Part shown: piece by piece, positions 1-11,449 of the stretch | Position numbering within the stretch: the stretch's first letter is position 1 | Layout of the letters: every line of letters starts with the position of its first letter | Notes under the pieces: model-generated | Seen by the model: the letters and a program-made list of their open reading frames with translations, nothing else | Databases searched by the model: none | What the model was told of the DNA's origin: nothing | DNA from: Distichodus sexfasciatus | Lineage: Eukaryota; Chordata; Actinopteri; Characiformes; Distichodontidae | Assembly (NCBI GenBank): GCA_032718565.1 | Contig: JAVGVS010000012.1 | Span: 503,001-567,000 of the forward strand | Direction: 5' to 3' | Length of the DNA: 64,000 bases | Made by a program: the position numbers and the translations under genes

Positions 1-1239
1 TAAATCCAACAATTTTATTTTGTCTGTGTTTGTACTGGAATAATGATGTGGTTTTGTTCCATCTTCAGATAAAATGTGTCCATGGGTTCGGACTCAAAGG
101 AAAAGAGGCTTCATTTAGCCCTTGGCTGGGGTATTCAAGTTGTAAAGCACTGTATTAATCATAATCACACAACACCATTAGACTATGTCATTCTATTAAA
201 GAAATCACATTATCATACATTTTATTAATTAAAGTCTAACCCAGTCAATCTACTCCCCAAGAAGTGCCACCTCCAAGGGGGTAAAAGCTGGAGGGATGAG
301 TGGTTGAGAAAGGAGGCCAAAGGGCAGGGGCACTCCACTCACCGTCTCTCCAAAGTGAAATAAAAAGGGAAGCACATTTGCATGTGTGCTTCTTTCAGGG
401 CTCAGCGTGTGGCAGCTCGACCAGGGTGGCCGTTATGGGGTCCGATGAGTGTCCTCTCGCGCCGTTAACAGCAGGACCGTGTGCAGGAAGGGTGAACGGA
501 CAATTAAATCCTGGGTCAGGCATGGCGGAGGGCAACAAGGCTCCGGAAACTCTGCTGCCTCTCGTTGGCCGTCCACGTAACCGCCGAGTGGCCTGGATGA
601 GTGCGGCCTGTCATGGACACCCTTGTGATGCGGTTTAAAAGTGCAGCGAGACAGGAGCACTCACTGTGCCCCCACTTACGCCAACAAGCCCACTATTACC
701 CAAAGTGCATACTGCTGAAATTACCCAAGAGCTCCAGGGCTGAAATGCCCCTACCATACAGCGTCACATGGAAATCTCTGACTGATACTAGCACATACCA
801 CAACCATAATGTCAAACTTAAATTTGGTGCTAATTTGGCAAACGGACACAAATGACTGGCCAAAAAAATCTACCACAGTGAAATGAGACGAGAAGTGAGA
901 TTGAGATGTTGCCAAAATATTTTTGGAGTATTTATACACACATATTCAGCAGGAACGTGTAATAATATTCCCAACACTAACAACACAAGGATATTTGGCA
1001 GCACTAACAAATTTTCCATACTGTGCAACTAATTTGTGAGGCTGACTTGTTAACATCTAAAAATACATCTAAACACTGAAGACACACTTTTTTTCAGTGT
1101 TTCAATGTTTCATAATAGCTGGACACTTTGCACTCCTGTAAAATTTACACACCCTTAAACAGACATATTTAGTCTGATTTTCTACAACCAAATTCTCTTA
1201 AAGGGTAGTGACAGACGTCTCATCATGCGGACAGACAGA
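1..1239. other. Unique non-coding DNA, no gene seen
   Basis: This stretch is mostly AT-rich single-copy-looking sequence. A more GC-balanced patch at about 430-620 contains several CpGs and a GTTAAC word. Short open frames exist on both strands but have no recognisable domain, no splice-site pairing and ordinary composition, so I read it as intergenic or intronic DNA. Confidence 0.6.
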
Positions 1240-1420
1240 AAGAGAGAAAGAAGAGGGCAGACAGGCGTCTTTCTCCCTGGGCCTGATTAGCATGTGTACT
1301 GTATGTTCCGTCATGCTGCAGAGTTGACCCGTGCTGTCATCTCCCTGATTACCCCCCTGATTCACTTTCCTTGTTTGGTAATGTGCAATCAATCATAATC
1401 AATTAGCCAAAATGTTGAAT
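1240..1420. promoter_or_regulatory. Candidate regulatory block with PBX/HOX-type words
   Basis: At 1387-1406 the words AATCAATCA and TAATCAATTAG lie side by side. ATCAATCA is the complement of the PBX-HOX core TGATTGAT, and CAATTAG resembles a homeodomain site. The preceding 100 bp is GC-balanced and free of recognisable repeats. Motif content alone is weak evidence; the enhancer reading is an inference. Confidence 0.25.
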
Positions 1421-2062
1421 CATTAAAACCATTATCATTAATTAAAATAATTATCACTTTCTGCCAATGGTTCATTACCACTGTCGTCTAATGTGTCTAT
1501 GGCAGACCAGACTTTCTCCCACTCTGCTGTCTTCCGCTTTTGGAAAAGGTGGAATTACTGCAGGTTGCAATATTATTGATTAAATGTGATTTTAATGTAC
1601 ACATAGAAAATACTTACAGTATATTAAGTCATGTTATATGGGTAATTAAGTGTTAATTTAGATAGCATACACACACACATATACAATTAGAGATCAACTG
1701 TGATTTTAATGTACACACAGAAAATATAATAAAGATATGTTTTATTAAAAACTAAACACTTAAATTTGAAAACATGCCATTTAAGAGGAGCTATGTTACT
1801 TAAAGGATCCCTGCAAAGGCTCTTTGACATTGAACGACCCTCAGTCTCACTGTCACAGGGGCGTATCGTCACTTCAGTAATCAAATGCTACAGCACTAGC
1901 TCCCTGCGCCCTCACGCTTGACCAGGACTGTCTCTTTTTCTGTATTTGATGCATGTCCATATTTCCTAAGGAGAGCTGGGAAGAGGCCATTAATGATGTG
2001 TAAACATGGGAAGAGCTCACCGCTTGGAGACCCTTCGAGGAGGGCGGGAGAAATGGAAGGAC

Positions 2063-2098
2063 AGAGACAGCGAGAGAGAGAGAAAGAGAGAGAGTGAG
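2063..2098. repeat. (GA)n microsatellite, imperfect
   Basis: A purine run made mostly of GA dinucleotides with a few interruptions (AAAG, CAG). It inflates the short reading frames seen on the opposite strand here. Confidence 0.85.
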
Positions 2099-2274
2099 GG
2101 CAGTCAGCCCAGACCATGCAGTCAGGAATAGCAGTAATTCCATCTTTCCAGATGACTGTCAACACGTCGTCCTTCTCCGTTTTCGAAGCTCAGACCTGGA
2201 ATAGACCTGTCATCATAAAAGTCCCAATAATTGCTCATGTCAAATTTTACTAAGGGCCTGAGGGTGGGGGTGCA

Positions 2275-2312
2275 TTTGTGTGTGTATGCGTATACGTGTG
2301 TGTGTGTGTGTA
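2275..2312. repeat. (TG)n microsatellite with TATGCG interruption
   Basis: TG dinucleotides broken once by a GTATGCGTATACG segment. It is a typical vertebrate alternating purine-pyrimidine tract. Confidence 0.9.
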
Positions 2313-2399
2313 AGCGGAGATTTTATTCAGTCATGCACATCCAGTGAATAGAAATCTTTACACAGCTCTGCTCATGGACTCAGGGGACATCATTCAATG

Positions 2400-3310
2400 C
2401 CACTGAGTTAAAGCAGGCATCTCATTGGGGTCACACTGCATCCCTGCAAATGAAACGAACCCAGACGTGGCAAAGCGTCGCCTACTTTATAGCATACATC
2501 CAATAGCAGACCATCAACGTAGATTACTCAGAATTGGCTATCCATCCTACGCTAACACTTGTGCTTCCTGCATCTCCATCCCAGACCCTCCAGCATGTGT
2601 GTGGGGGCGGCTGGAGGTGGCATGGCAGCGTGCCTGCACCGATTGAGGGGGTGGCGGGGGCGTCACAAAGAGGGGCAGCTGAAACGGCAGGACTGTTTCT
2701 GCCACCCTGCTGTGGATCCCTTCCTCAGCACACTGAGGAGCCCATCACGCACACCTGATTACATTACTGGTGAACGGTCTGTGGGAGTGAGTGTAATTGT
2801 AGCTCATTATGAGCCCTGGAGTGTGACAAGGCCTAAAACAGAGATTGCCTTCCCGCCTCAAAAACCATAAAGAAGCTACGCATCCTGGCTCTGCTAAGCC
2901 TCCGTATTAAACATATGAGAATGAAATTGATTGGACTGCATTTCATTATGCCATTTATAAAAAGAATCCCAATAAATGAATTGATGTACAGCACAGCACA
3001 AATGTGAGAAAAGCAAAGCAAAGCTACATATTGTACAACTCTGAAAGTCATACAAGATATCTGTGAATCTAATATATTGAAGGGAGGACCCTCTTTTAGT
3101 CGCTCTGAGCCTGTCTGAAGGGCTCTCGTTGGTGTTAAAATGAAAGGCGGGCCTTGCTGGCTGTCATGTCGTAAAAGGAAGCCGGTCGGAGAGCGCAGAC
3201 ATGATTTCATGGCTAATGATTCCCACACTAATATCACTGCGGGCTGCGGTGAGGATAACCAAGTTGAGCTGTCTAAGCTCAAATGATTCAATTAGGCCAG
3301 CTGTCCCCAT
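2400..3310. promoter_or_regulatory. Candidate conserved non-coding block
   Basis: About 900 bp of non-repetitive sequence with balanced composition. It carries homeodomain-like words (AATTGATT, CATTTCATTA) and AT-rich cores around 2750-3000. No splice-bounded reading frame with protein-like content is visible on either strand; the longest frame, on the minus strand at 2833-3291, matches no family I know. The role is inferred from texture only; alignment to other vertebrates would decide. Confidence 0.3.
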
Positions 3311-3419
3311 TTGTCATGGCTCAACTCGCTTTTAAATTACCTTTCCAGAGTGCTTTCGTGCCTCTGCATCGGACTTACCAACACAACAATTTGGGGGGAC
3401 AGAAAAAAGTAAGAGAGTC

Positions 3420-4300
3420 AAGGTGGTGAGAAAAAATAGATAATATATTGGTAGATAATTTTTTTTCAATAGCTTGTGCTAGTAATTGTAATATCAAAAT
3501 AATGTGGCTTTTTATCATTCAGTGTGTTAGAAGAAAGATAATCTGTATTAAATAGGATAATCCCTGAAGCGTATTGCTCTGATTGAGAAAATTGAGACAG
3601 TCCTGCTATGCATGAATGTCTACACTTCATATCCAGTAAAGCATGGAGAGGTCAGGCAAGGCCCAATGCACAAAAAAAGCAAGATCAATAAGGAGGAAAA
3701 GTCCACGTTCATAGCATCTTGATCACCTGTTTTTCACTACTAATTGGCATTAAAATTAATTTAAGAATAATTACTCCAACTGTTAATTGAGATATCACAG
3801 TGTAGTGAAAACACTCTTGCTTCACTGTAATGTGTTTAAGCCAATTTATGGCATTGACATTATCAAATATGATGACTCTTGATGAGACATCATTAGGTTT
3901 GGCAATATGAAATTGGAAATTAAAATGTGATTATGCCATGTTTCCAATTCCATAATGATAAAATATTCAAAAACATACATTCATTCACCATCTTCATGAT
4001 AGGCTGCACAACAAAAGCGATAGAAGCCATCACACAATTCTAATAACTAGCCATGTGTTTCACTGAGATAATAGGTAGGTCTACACAGCCACTGTGCAGC
4101 ACAAAGAAATAACGCATACTTACACTTGACTTGAAATCCAGTGTAAGCTAAGAAGCAGAAAAATTGTGCTCTAATGGGAAAAAGAGACATGTTTAGTGGA
4201 TTAGTCTGTATCTTGTCGGTTTAGTCAGAAATACAGATTTGTCTGCCCATCTGACTGGCTATCCGACTATTATTAATACGATTTACCAACTATTTTTTTT
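3420..4300. other. AT-rich unique DNA with homeodomain-like words
   Basis: No gene is seen. Between about 3720 and 3965 the sequence is dense in ATTAATTT, TAATTACT, TTAATTGAG and similar homeodomain-type words, with a TGATCACCTG word (E-box CACCTG) at its start. This sub-block could be a regulatory element, but AT-rich DNA produces such words by chance. Confidence 0.35.
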
Positions 4301-4512
4301 AAATAATCAGATGGATCCTGCGGAAACCCTCTGGACTGGACTGCAACATCGTTAACTTGAACTGATCATCCAAATAATAAACTCTCCTCCTTCTGAACTT
4401 CTGGGTGTTTCCTGCCACTGTTGCCCTTAATTTATAGATTAGGGGCTTGGACATAGTGATATGGATACCTGCTTTGTGTCAACATTAAACTGAATTAAAA
4501 AATGACCAGACT

Positions 4513-4562
4513 ATTATTAATTACTACTACTACTGCTGCTGCTGATACTGTTGTTGCTGTTG
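4513..4562. repeat. Imperfect trinucleotide repeat (TAC/TGC/TGT)
   Basis: A run of ACT, GCT and GTT triplets gives a short impure triplet microsatellite about 200 bp upstream of the candidate promoter. Confidence 0.8.
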
Positions 4563-4719
4563 TTTAAATGCCCATGCAACAGCTTACAATGTACAGATTG
4601 TAACACTGAGTCAAAACAGGTCAAAAAAGTGCGCGTTAACTTGCTCTTAAACTTGGCATATTCAATTATATTTCCTGTTTTCGGCACATTTATTATTGGA
4701 TTGTCTGGATTCTTAAATA

Positions 4720-4810
4720 TTACATCGCGACTCTTATAACGTGCTAAGTTTCGGATCCGGTAAAACGTATCGTTTGTTATGCAGCGCCGCTAACACGCGT
4801 CTGGGGGAGG
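4720..4810 (+). promoter_or_regulatory. Candidate promoter region with local CpG enrichment
   Basis: CpG dinucleotides are locally frequent here (TCGCGAC, ATCCGG, AACGTATCG, GCGCCGC, ACGCGT) against a CpG-poor AT-rich surround. No convincing TATA box is placed at a fixed distance from a start. Together with the splice donor about 240 bp downstream, this suggests the upstream edge of a transcription unit on the + strand. The start site cannot be fixed from sequence. Confidence 0.35.
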
Positions 4811-5032
4811 GAAGGAGGGAGAGTTCTAGAGGCCTGCTGCAGACGGACCTTCGCTCCTGTATTTCACCTCAGTTCGGAACTTTAATTAATCTGTCGTATA
4901 GATAAAGTTTTTTCCTAATTGACTGTGTCAAAGTTAGCAAGAGAAAACTTGAAACAAAACTTAGTAAATACAGCCGTGTCTGTAAGGGAACTTCTGGAAG
5001 AAAGGTAGAAGAAATATCTACGTAGACACCAG
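4790..5032 (+). other. Candidate untranslated first exon ending in a consensus splice donor
   Basis: The segment ends with ACACCAG followed at 5033 by GTGAGT, a near-ideal vertebrate 5' splice site. Upstream is a purine-rich GGGGGAGGGAAGGAGGG stretch and a CpG-bearing region, typical of a vertebrate 5' end. It contains no long reading frame, so if transcribed it is probably 5' untranslated. No downstream acceptor and coding exon could be paired with it, so the gene is unknown. The left boundary is approximate. Chance donor-like sites occur every few kilobases, so this stays a hypothesis. Confidence 0.35.
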
Positions 5033-8000
5033 GTGAGTGCAATTTACCACTAAATAATGACGTTCCGTCTGAGAGAAATGATTATTTTTGGCTTATTGAC
5101 GTTAATATGTTAGCGTAAACGTAGTTGGGGTTGTTTTGCATTTTCTATGCACTTGGGGGTTGGATGTGTTGTTGGCCTGTGTTAGCGTTGCATAGAAGTA
5201 GCTGGTTACCTTTGTAATCAACACTAATATAAGAAAAACGCTGCTACTTATTTGACGTTAAACCGAAATAGTTAAATATACATTTTTATGTGACTTAAAT
5301 GCATAATTTAACTATTAGGTAAAGTCTAAACCGAGCACGCATGCACACGTTTACACGTAGTGAAATAATGTCCTCTTAAACTTGAATAAAGCCACTACCA
5401 TCTCGCAATTCTAAGGTTTTTAATTTTCGGATTCTTATAACCACCTAAACCACCTAGCTATATCTCTGTGAGGGACCTCCACTGACACCAGTATTACTAG
5501 GTGTAATAAATAATAGTACAGCTACATTTATGTTTAACCTTAATCTCAGTCACCAAAAACAAATCTTTTCACTATTTCATCAGTTTGTCAAATAAAACCT
5601 GAAACTGAGGGTTGGTCCTGACATACACAAATGTCCTCAAAAAGCTACAACACTAACAAATAGCAGGTTTTCTCATCTTACAGTTCCTTACAACTACCTA
5701 AATAACTATACATACACAGTTAAAACTCCAGGTAATAAACCTTCTTTTGTTTTTATCATTAGATGAACTTTAAAGTCTTTTTAAATGATAATTTATCTAA
5801 ATAAATGTGCAGTGAGTTCTTTGTCAGTTGGAGTCTTTGAAAAACACCATGCCAGCCAAAGAGTCTGCTTTTAGGAAAGAAAAAAATGTTCTTTTTGAGG
5901 TGTTATTTCTCCACCACAACACCAGATGCCTTTGGATGTTTTACACATGGCATCTTAATTACTTGGATTAAGCAGCTCTTACTAGGTTGCATCTGTCAGA
6001 ACACTGTAGACTAAATGCAGGTCCGAAGGCGGTGATTTATTTAAGCTGTGTTTACAATATGGACATAGTTTGGGCTTTAAAACCCACAGTACTAAGATCC
6101 AAGAAACTAATCATACATTAGTTTAGAGTATTGTCATTGGCTTTGGTGAGAGTTGAATGGAGAAACCACTTTCACTTCTGTATGGATGTAATTCTGATGA
6201 TTTGTAGAGCGAGCAGGATCTCAGCATGAACACTCAGTGGAGGAAAGGAGTCGTGGGCATCCATCTGAATGCATGTATAAAAGAACTACTCGTTCATTAA
6301 AGCAATTCATATCTGTGTGTCAGTGCTGAGGTCTGGAGAGATTTTAACAGTGTGCTGAGATTGGGCTTTTCTCTTTGCGGGGTTGAAGAGAAAACAGACT
6401 TGATTCACTTTAGGGATGTTTATACACATTAAATCACAAAAAGACATTGAGTAGCAATGAATTGTAAAAATGGAAGTGCTGGAATCCATAATTAGCATGG
6501 ATTTTAGTTTTTATACTGCCTTATTTATAATTGACTTGTTGCCATTCCCTCAGTTTCAAGGAATAGTTAAGATAATTAAAAAATGTTGAGATGCAAATGT
6601 AAGCCAAGGAGCAGTTTTCAACTAAACACCGCCTCTTTTTAGTTTTGCACTGTATCTATAAATTTAGCGTTTGTTCAAAAGTGATTTGAGGCTTATGACC
6701 GTCCAGTTAGCATCTTTAGTATCAGTTTGGTTTGTACTAAACTTTTATTAGTTGCCATCATGTCAGCTGTTTTTACCAGTACAAAAATAAAGAAGCTGTG
6801 AAAAGCTTTTCTTAACTGCTTTTGCGGTTGGGAGAAAATCTATTCTCTTCAGGCACAGTCTGTTACATCCATGAATTGTGAGATTGTAGACCACTATTCA
6901 CAAGGCAACAGGCTTTTTGAAGGTTCTTCTGCAGGCAAATTTTTTGAAGCCTCTGATGATGTAATGTTTGTTGCGTGTGTTTCAAACAAGGGAGCTTGGT
7001 ATTTGTCATGCTAAACTTTCGTCACAGTTAACGCTGAAGTCATCTTCATCATTACCACTTTGTCACTTGAAGTCCTTGACAATGAGTTCTACTGCAGACA
7101 TCCCAAAAACAACCGGCAAAAATGGTGACCACATGCAGCATGTTTCTAATGTTCATCATAATATTTAACTTTTTTTTCCTAATATTTGTCTTTTAGCTGT
7201 ATTGGGTGCATGCATATTGTGCATCAGCTTGCATGCATTTATCTTCTTGATAAACACAAAGCATTATAAAAAGATTATTAATTGGGAATTTATGTGCATC
7301 TGTACCTTCTCAGTGACTGTGGTTGGCACTTTGGTTAGTGCTATGAGACGCTTTTTCTGCAGCAGTGTACTTTGTTTAGCTGAAGTGCCTGGCTCTGTCT
7401 GCTCCTTCCTACCTACAGCATCAGGGCCGGCTGCATTACCGGGGGCCGAGGCCATGCCAAAACACAATTTGGAATGTGTCCAGCACTTCATTGGAAAGTA
7501 ATGGTTTTCACTGAACTGAGTTATGACCAGCTGTTTGTAGACAGTCTGTGACACACTGATAGAGCAGAACACCGTATGTTGCTTTCCAAATCAAATGATA
7601 CAAGGAGTGTGACAGAGTAGAGAAACATCTGTCATTAGCAATTTTCAGCACGCTCCACTAATTCTGGACAAAATACGGGTAATGAAGTTACCGCCGGAAA
7701 CTTCAAATACTGTCAGCGCAACAAGGCTAGCAGAAGACTGTGTTCATGAAGGCCTATAATCTAATTCATTTGTTGTAAGAAACATGCAGAAGGACTGATA
7801 ATTGTTTTTGATCATCATGTTTTTAAAATGCAAATTACAAATGTTCTTCTTTAATCAAAGAACAAAAATCAAGGACAGGCGGACGGTTTGTTCCTTTTAT
7901 TGAGGTGCCCTCCCTTGTAGTCCTTGCCATCAGAGGCCTGGGTGAGAAGCACAAACACTTGGCATTCTTGTATGCCATTGCTCGGTGAACCCAAATGCAT

Positions 8001-9561
8001 AGGAAATGTGTTACAAAAAGACTTCCTGCTGTTACCTTGTTCACTAACTTGTTTTGAATTTCAAGTGCCATATTGTGTGTTGGTTGGGGCAGGTTTTTAG
8101 GTGGTTGTGAGGACATTATTGTTCCCTAGAGAAACCTTGAGTTTGTTAGATTTTTATGGCTTAGAGAGAACATTTTTATAGGTGAGTTTATGGATCCGTT
8201 TGAAGTTTTAGCATTCATTTTAGGTTTGATTTTCTTTAAATCTATTATGGACCATTAATTTTCAGTTTGCTTGCTTTAATAGCGGCCTCCAAATAAAGAT
8301 GCCTCTTGAGGTTGTTGAGGGGGAGTGAAAAGGTGTAGTTCCAGGTGTTGACTCAGACAGGAGTTTGTGTTTAAGAATCTAAAGTTCTTAGATTATTAAG
8401 CACAACTATTGTTGGATGAAACCAGTGCAGACCAAACTCCAAACTCTCACCACACTTTTGTTTGAATAAAAGATGGGTGGGCGTCAAAACGAACTGTTCC
8501 AGAGCACATTGTGCAAACAAGAAGAACATTTTTGGCATTAATCAATGGCAGAAGGACTATAAAATTATATGTGTTCATTTTTTGTTAATTATTATGGGTG
8601 CCACATGTTAAGCAGAATTTGTCGTACTGCTGCAGATCTGCTGGAAAGTTAGGAAAATAGTCGCACACGTGATTATGGATGGGTGGGTGGGTAGAGCAGG
8701 GAACAGTTGGTCCCTGTGATTATAAAGGACTGGTGTTGGAGCTCTGCCCTGTTTCTTGTTTGATTTCTTCCTTTTGTAATGGCATGCTTGGTGTGGTTCG
8801 TGTGGGTGAGTAAACTGGCAGGACAGCCATCACCCATAATGTTCTGGAGATGAAGCACATCCTACTTGGGCCAACAGGCTTTGTTAATGCGCAGACTTCC
8901 ACAATTCTTGTCTGCATTTAATTGAGTCCTTTTTAATTACGATGTGCATTTAGCTTTAGTAATGAAACGGATCAATAATCTCTGAGTTTATGTAGTTTTG
9001 AGTAACGGAGAGGGTCACTTTTCGGATCTGCAAAAAAGGGGGGTGTTAAGTTTACTCTTCATGTAATGTTTAGAGTTTCGCTTATGGTATTAAACTTTAG
9101 GCTGTTCAGTGCACCACAGACCATAATTTAGTTTGAAGTATTAATCCAGGCTGTGTTCAGGCCTGACAAAATGTAACAAAACATTTATTTATTGGGTTGA
9201 AGACCTTGTTTGTATCAGCTGTAGCTGGTGAGAGGGCAAATATTTCAGTTGTTTTGTAAGACTTTTTAGAAATTTTTGGAAATGGTTATAATTACGTGCT
9301 TAATTGTTTGAAACATTCTTGGTGTTTATATTTACTGTCTTTACCTATTGTTACACCAAACAGCAGCACAACATTTGTACAGGACATTTGTAGAATCCAT
9401 TGTATAAACTGCCTCTATAATTTGACGGGGCTTATACAGACGCCTGTTGATTTAACATCTAAACCACAGCAAAATGGATCAATGTTTTGAGGTTGAATGT
9501 GCCTTTGGCTTTATAGTTCTGCCTTCCATCATCTTCCATGACCAAACTGAAGCGGCTTGCA
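5033..9561. other. AT-rich unique DNA, possible start of a large intron
   Basis: About 4.5 kb with long AT-rich runs, no recognised repeat family and no credible exon. A few GC-balanced patches occur (about 7330-7480, 7620-7745 and 8640-8890), but they show nothing I can name. Stop codons are frequent in all frames; the short open frames have no domain character. Confidence 0.5.
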
Positions 9562-9620
9562 GATGGTACCTTGCTCATGGGTACCATAGTGGTTCAGAAT
9601 TTCAACTGGTGACCTTCTGA
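9562..9620 (-). mobile_element. Older SINE fragment (family 1), interrupted
   Basis: The words GGTACCTTGCTCATG and GGTGACCTTCTGA are the middle of the antisense form of the tRNA-headed SINE found elsewhere in this window. The fragment stops exactly where a second full copy begins, and the continuation (CTTCTGATCACAGAA) reappears at 9866-9880 after it. This is an older copy split by a newer insertion. Confidence 0.75.
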
Positions 9621-9865
9621 AAGTGAAAAGTGAAAATGAGTGATTATTTGTCACAGCACAGAATACAGTGCACTACTAAAAAGTGACCTCTGCATTTGAC
9701 CCATCTGCGATACAGCACTGGGTAGCCGACATGGGCAGCACTGCTTGGGGACAGTACTTGCTCATGAGTACCGCAGTGGTACCTTTAGAATCGGTCCGGA
9801 AATCGAACTGGCAACCTTCTGATCACAGGGTGAACGCCATAACCGTTACGCTACCAATTGCTCTG
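9621..9865 (-). mobile_element. tRNA-headed SINE (family 1), nested copy with target-site duplication
   Basis: A nearly full-length copy in antisense orientation. It begins with the AAGTGAAA-type tail and GAGTGATTATTTG, continues through the shared GTGACCTCTGCATTTGACCC and GGTACCTTTAG segments, and ends in the tRNA-like head (complement of GGTAGCGTAACGGTTATGG). The word CTTCTGA flanks it at 9614-9620 and 9866-9872, a 7-bp target-site duplication. It sits inside an older copy of the same family. Confidence 0.88.
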
Positions 9866-10139
9866 CTTCTGATCACAGAAGCAGTACCCTTACCTTTACT
9901 ACAGTTGCTGCCATATTGCCTTATTCTATACTGGATGACATTTTTGTTTTCTAAACAGAAGGACTGCAGGCCTCATTCTGAGCAGTTTCAGATTTTAGGG
10001 GTCGAACCAAGTTTGACCTCTTTGACCTTCTCTCTAATGTACAGCGCACAATTAGTGCGGAAAACGCAGGCACACAAAGGCGCTTCAGCACAGCCCAAAA
10101 ACGTGCTGTTTACTCGCTCGACTTGCCGATGCAGCATTC

Positions 10140-10470
10140 CGTAATTGATTTCCCCAGATTCAAGCAGCCAGCAATAACAAGCGCTATCTGCCCCGACTGG
10201 AGTTGATGGCATTAAGTGCTCCTCCTTTTCCCCCCACTGGGTTTCGGGGTGCCCCCTCGAGCGTGTTGTCATTGATAACCGCTACCGACTCGATGGAGCC
10301 TGGCTGGGATGCTGTTGGCAGGCCCGAGCGTTCGCTTGGAGATATCGCACCCCGTCATGCGGCATGAGAAGAGCTTTGTTTTTCTTTTCTTGACCTTCGC
10401 CCACTCTGCTGCCTCCGCCGTCCATCTGTCCGCGAATGACTGGACAAGGGACGGACTTCTCTCATCCCCC
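10140..10470. promoter_or_regulatory. Candidate regulatory block, GC-balanced unique DNA
   Basis: Non-repetitive sequence richer in GC and CpG than the flanks, lying between two SINE regions. It has no protein domain and no exon boundaries that I can pair. It could be a conserved non-coding element; the idea rests on composition alone. Confidence 0.22.
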
Positions 10471-11181
10471 GCAAATAGGACGCTTGTAGTCGTTGTGTGT
10501 TGTGCAGCATGTGCAGCTGTTCGATCTTATTTTTCATTTTAAAATTAATATCCTCTGCCATTTCCATTTAGACCATTTTTGCTGCCAAATAACGTGGACA
10601 TAAGAGCCTCTACATTGTAATGGTCATGAATATTATTTTCACTTCCTGTGCAGTTTGTTTCACAGTGTGTATCCTGTTTTTTCAGATTTCCTTTAAAAGG
10701 CTCAGATATAATTTAATTAAATGTTTTTTAATTCATTTTTTACAGTGTGATCTCTCCATATCACTAACCCTAGATATTTGTCACTTTGTTGGACAAGAGT
10801 TTGATTTTTTGATATGTTTAATATGGCATCTTTAGTTAGTAGATTAATAATGAATTAAAATTTAACATTGATTACAATCAATGAACTGATTACAATTGTT
10901 GCTCCCTTGATTAGAAAATTTGCAGTCACTTCAGTTGTGATTTATTTTTAATAGACTTTTGTATTGATTAAACGTTCAACCCAGCCATCATCAGTTTGTT
11001 AACCAAAATACTTTTTTCTGAAAGACATGTTAGTTTCATTCTTACAAAGTAATGTTTGAAATTTTTGAAAGAAGCATTTTTTTGAAAGAGTGAAAGTGAT
11101 AAATTCAGTAAAGGCTGCCCCTTTCCATTTTTTCTGCAATATGTTAAATTATGTGGTGGCCGCTCCTCTTGCCACAATGGT
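10471..11181. other. AT-rich unique DNA
   Basis: Long T-rich and ATTAATAA-type stretches with no gene, no recognised repeat and no strong motif cluster. A repeated word pair near 10860-10900 (GATTACAATCAATGAACTGATTACAATTG) is a minor local duplication. Confidence 0.5.
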
Positions 11182-11440
11182 GGGGCAGTTGATAGTGTAA
11201 TGGTTAGGGTGTTCACCCTGTGAACGGAAGTTCGCCGGCTCAAAGCCCGGACAGTTAAAGCTACCACTGAAGTACTCATGAGCAACATACCGTCCCCAAG
11301 CACTGCTCCCCGGGCGCTGTCTGTGTCAACTGCCCACTGCTACTTCACGGATGGGTCAAATGCAGAAGTCACATTTTGTTGTGGTGCACTGTGTGGTGTG
11401 GTGTGGTCACAATGACCAATAAACACTTCCTTTCACTTTT
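11182..11440 (+). mobile_element. tRNA-headed SINE (family 1), near full length
   Basis: A sense-orientation copy. It starts with the tRNA-like head GGCAGTTGATAGTGTAATGG (A-box region), a degenerate B-box (CGGCTCAAAGCCC), then the body words ACTCATGAGCAACATACCG and GGGTCAAATGCAG, the GTGGTGCACTG segment and a CACTTCCTTTCACTTTT tail. This is one of the better copies for reading the family layout 5' to 3'. RNA polymerase III transcription of the ancestor is inferred from the head. Confidence 0.88.
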
Positions 11441-11449
11441 AGTTTCAAT

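Noticed and set aside
9683..10144. Open frame with the recurring peptide theme TSAFDPS...WAA, seen again at 17596, 20030, 21463, 37660, 40449 and 60811
   Set aside because: It is simply the antisense translation of SINE family 1; every copy of the SINE yields it and stops differ between copies.
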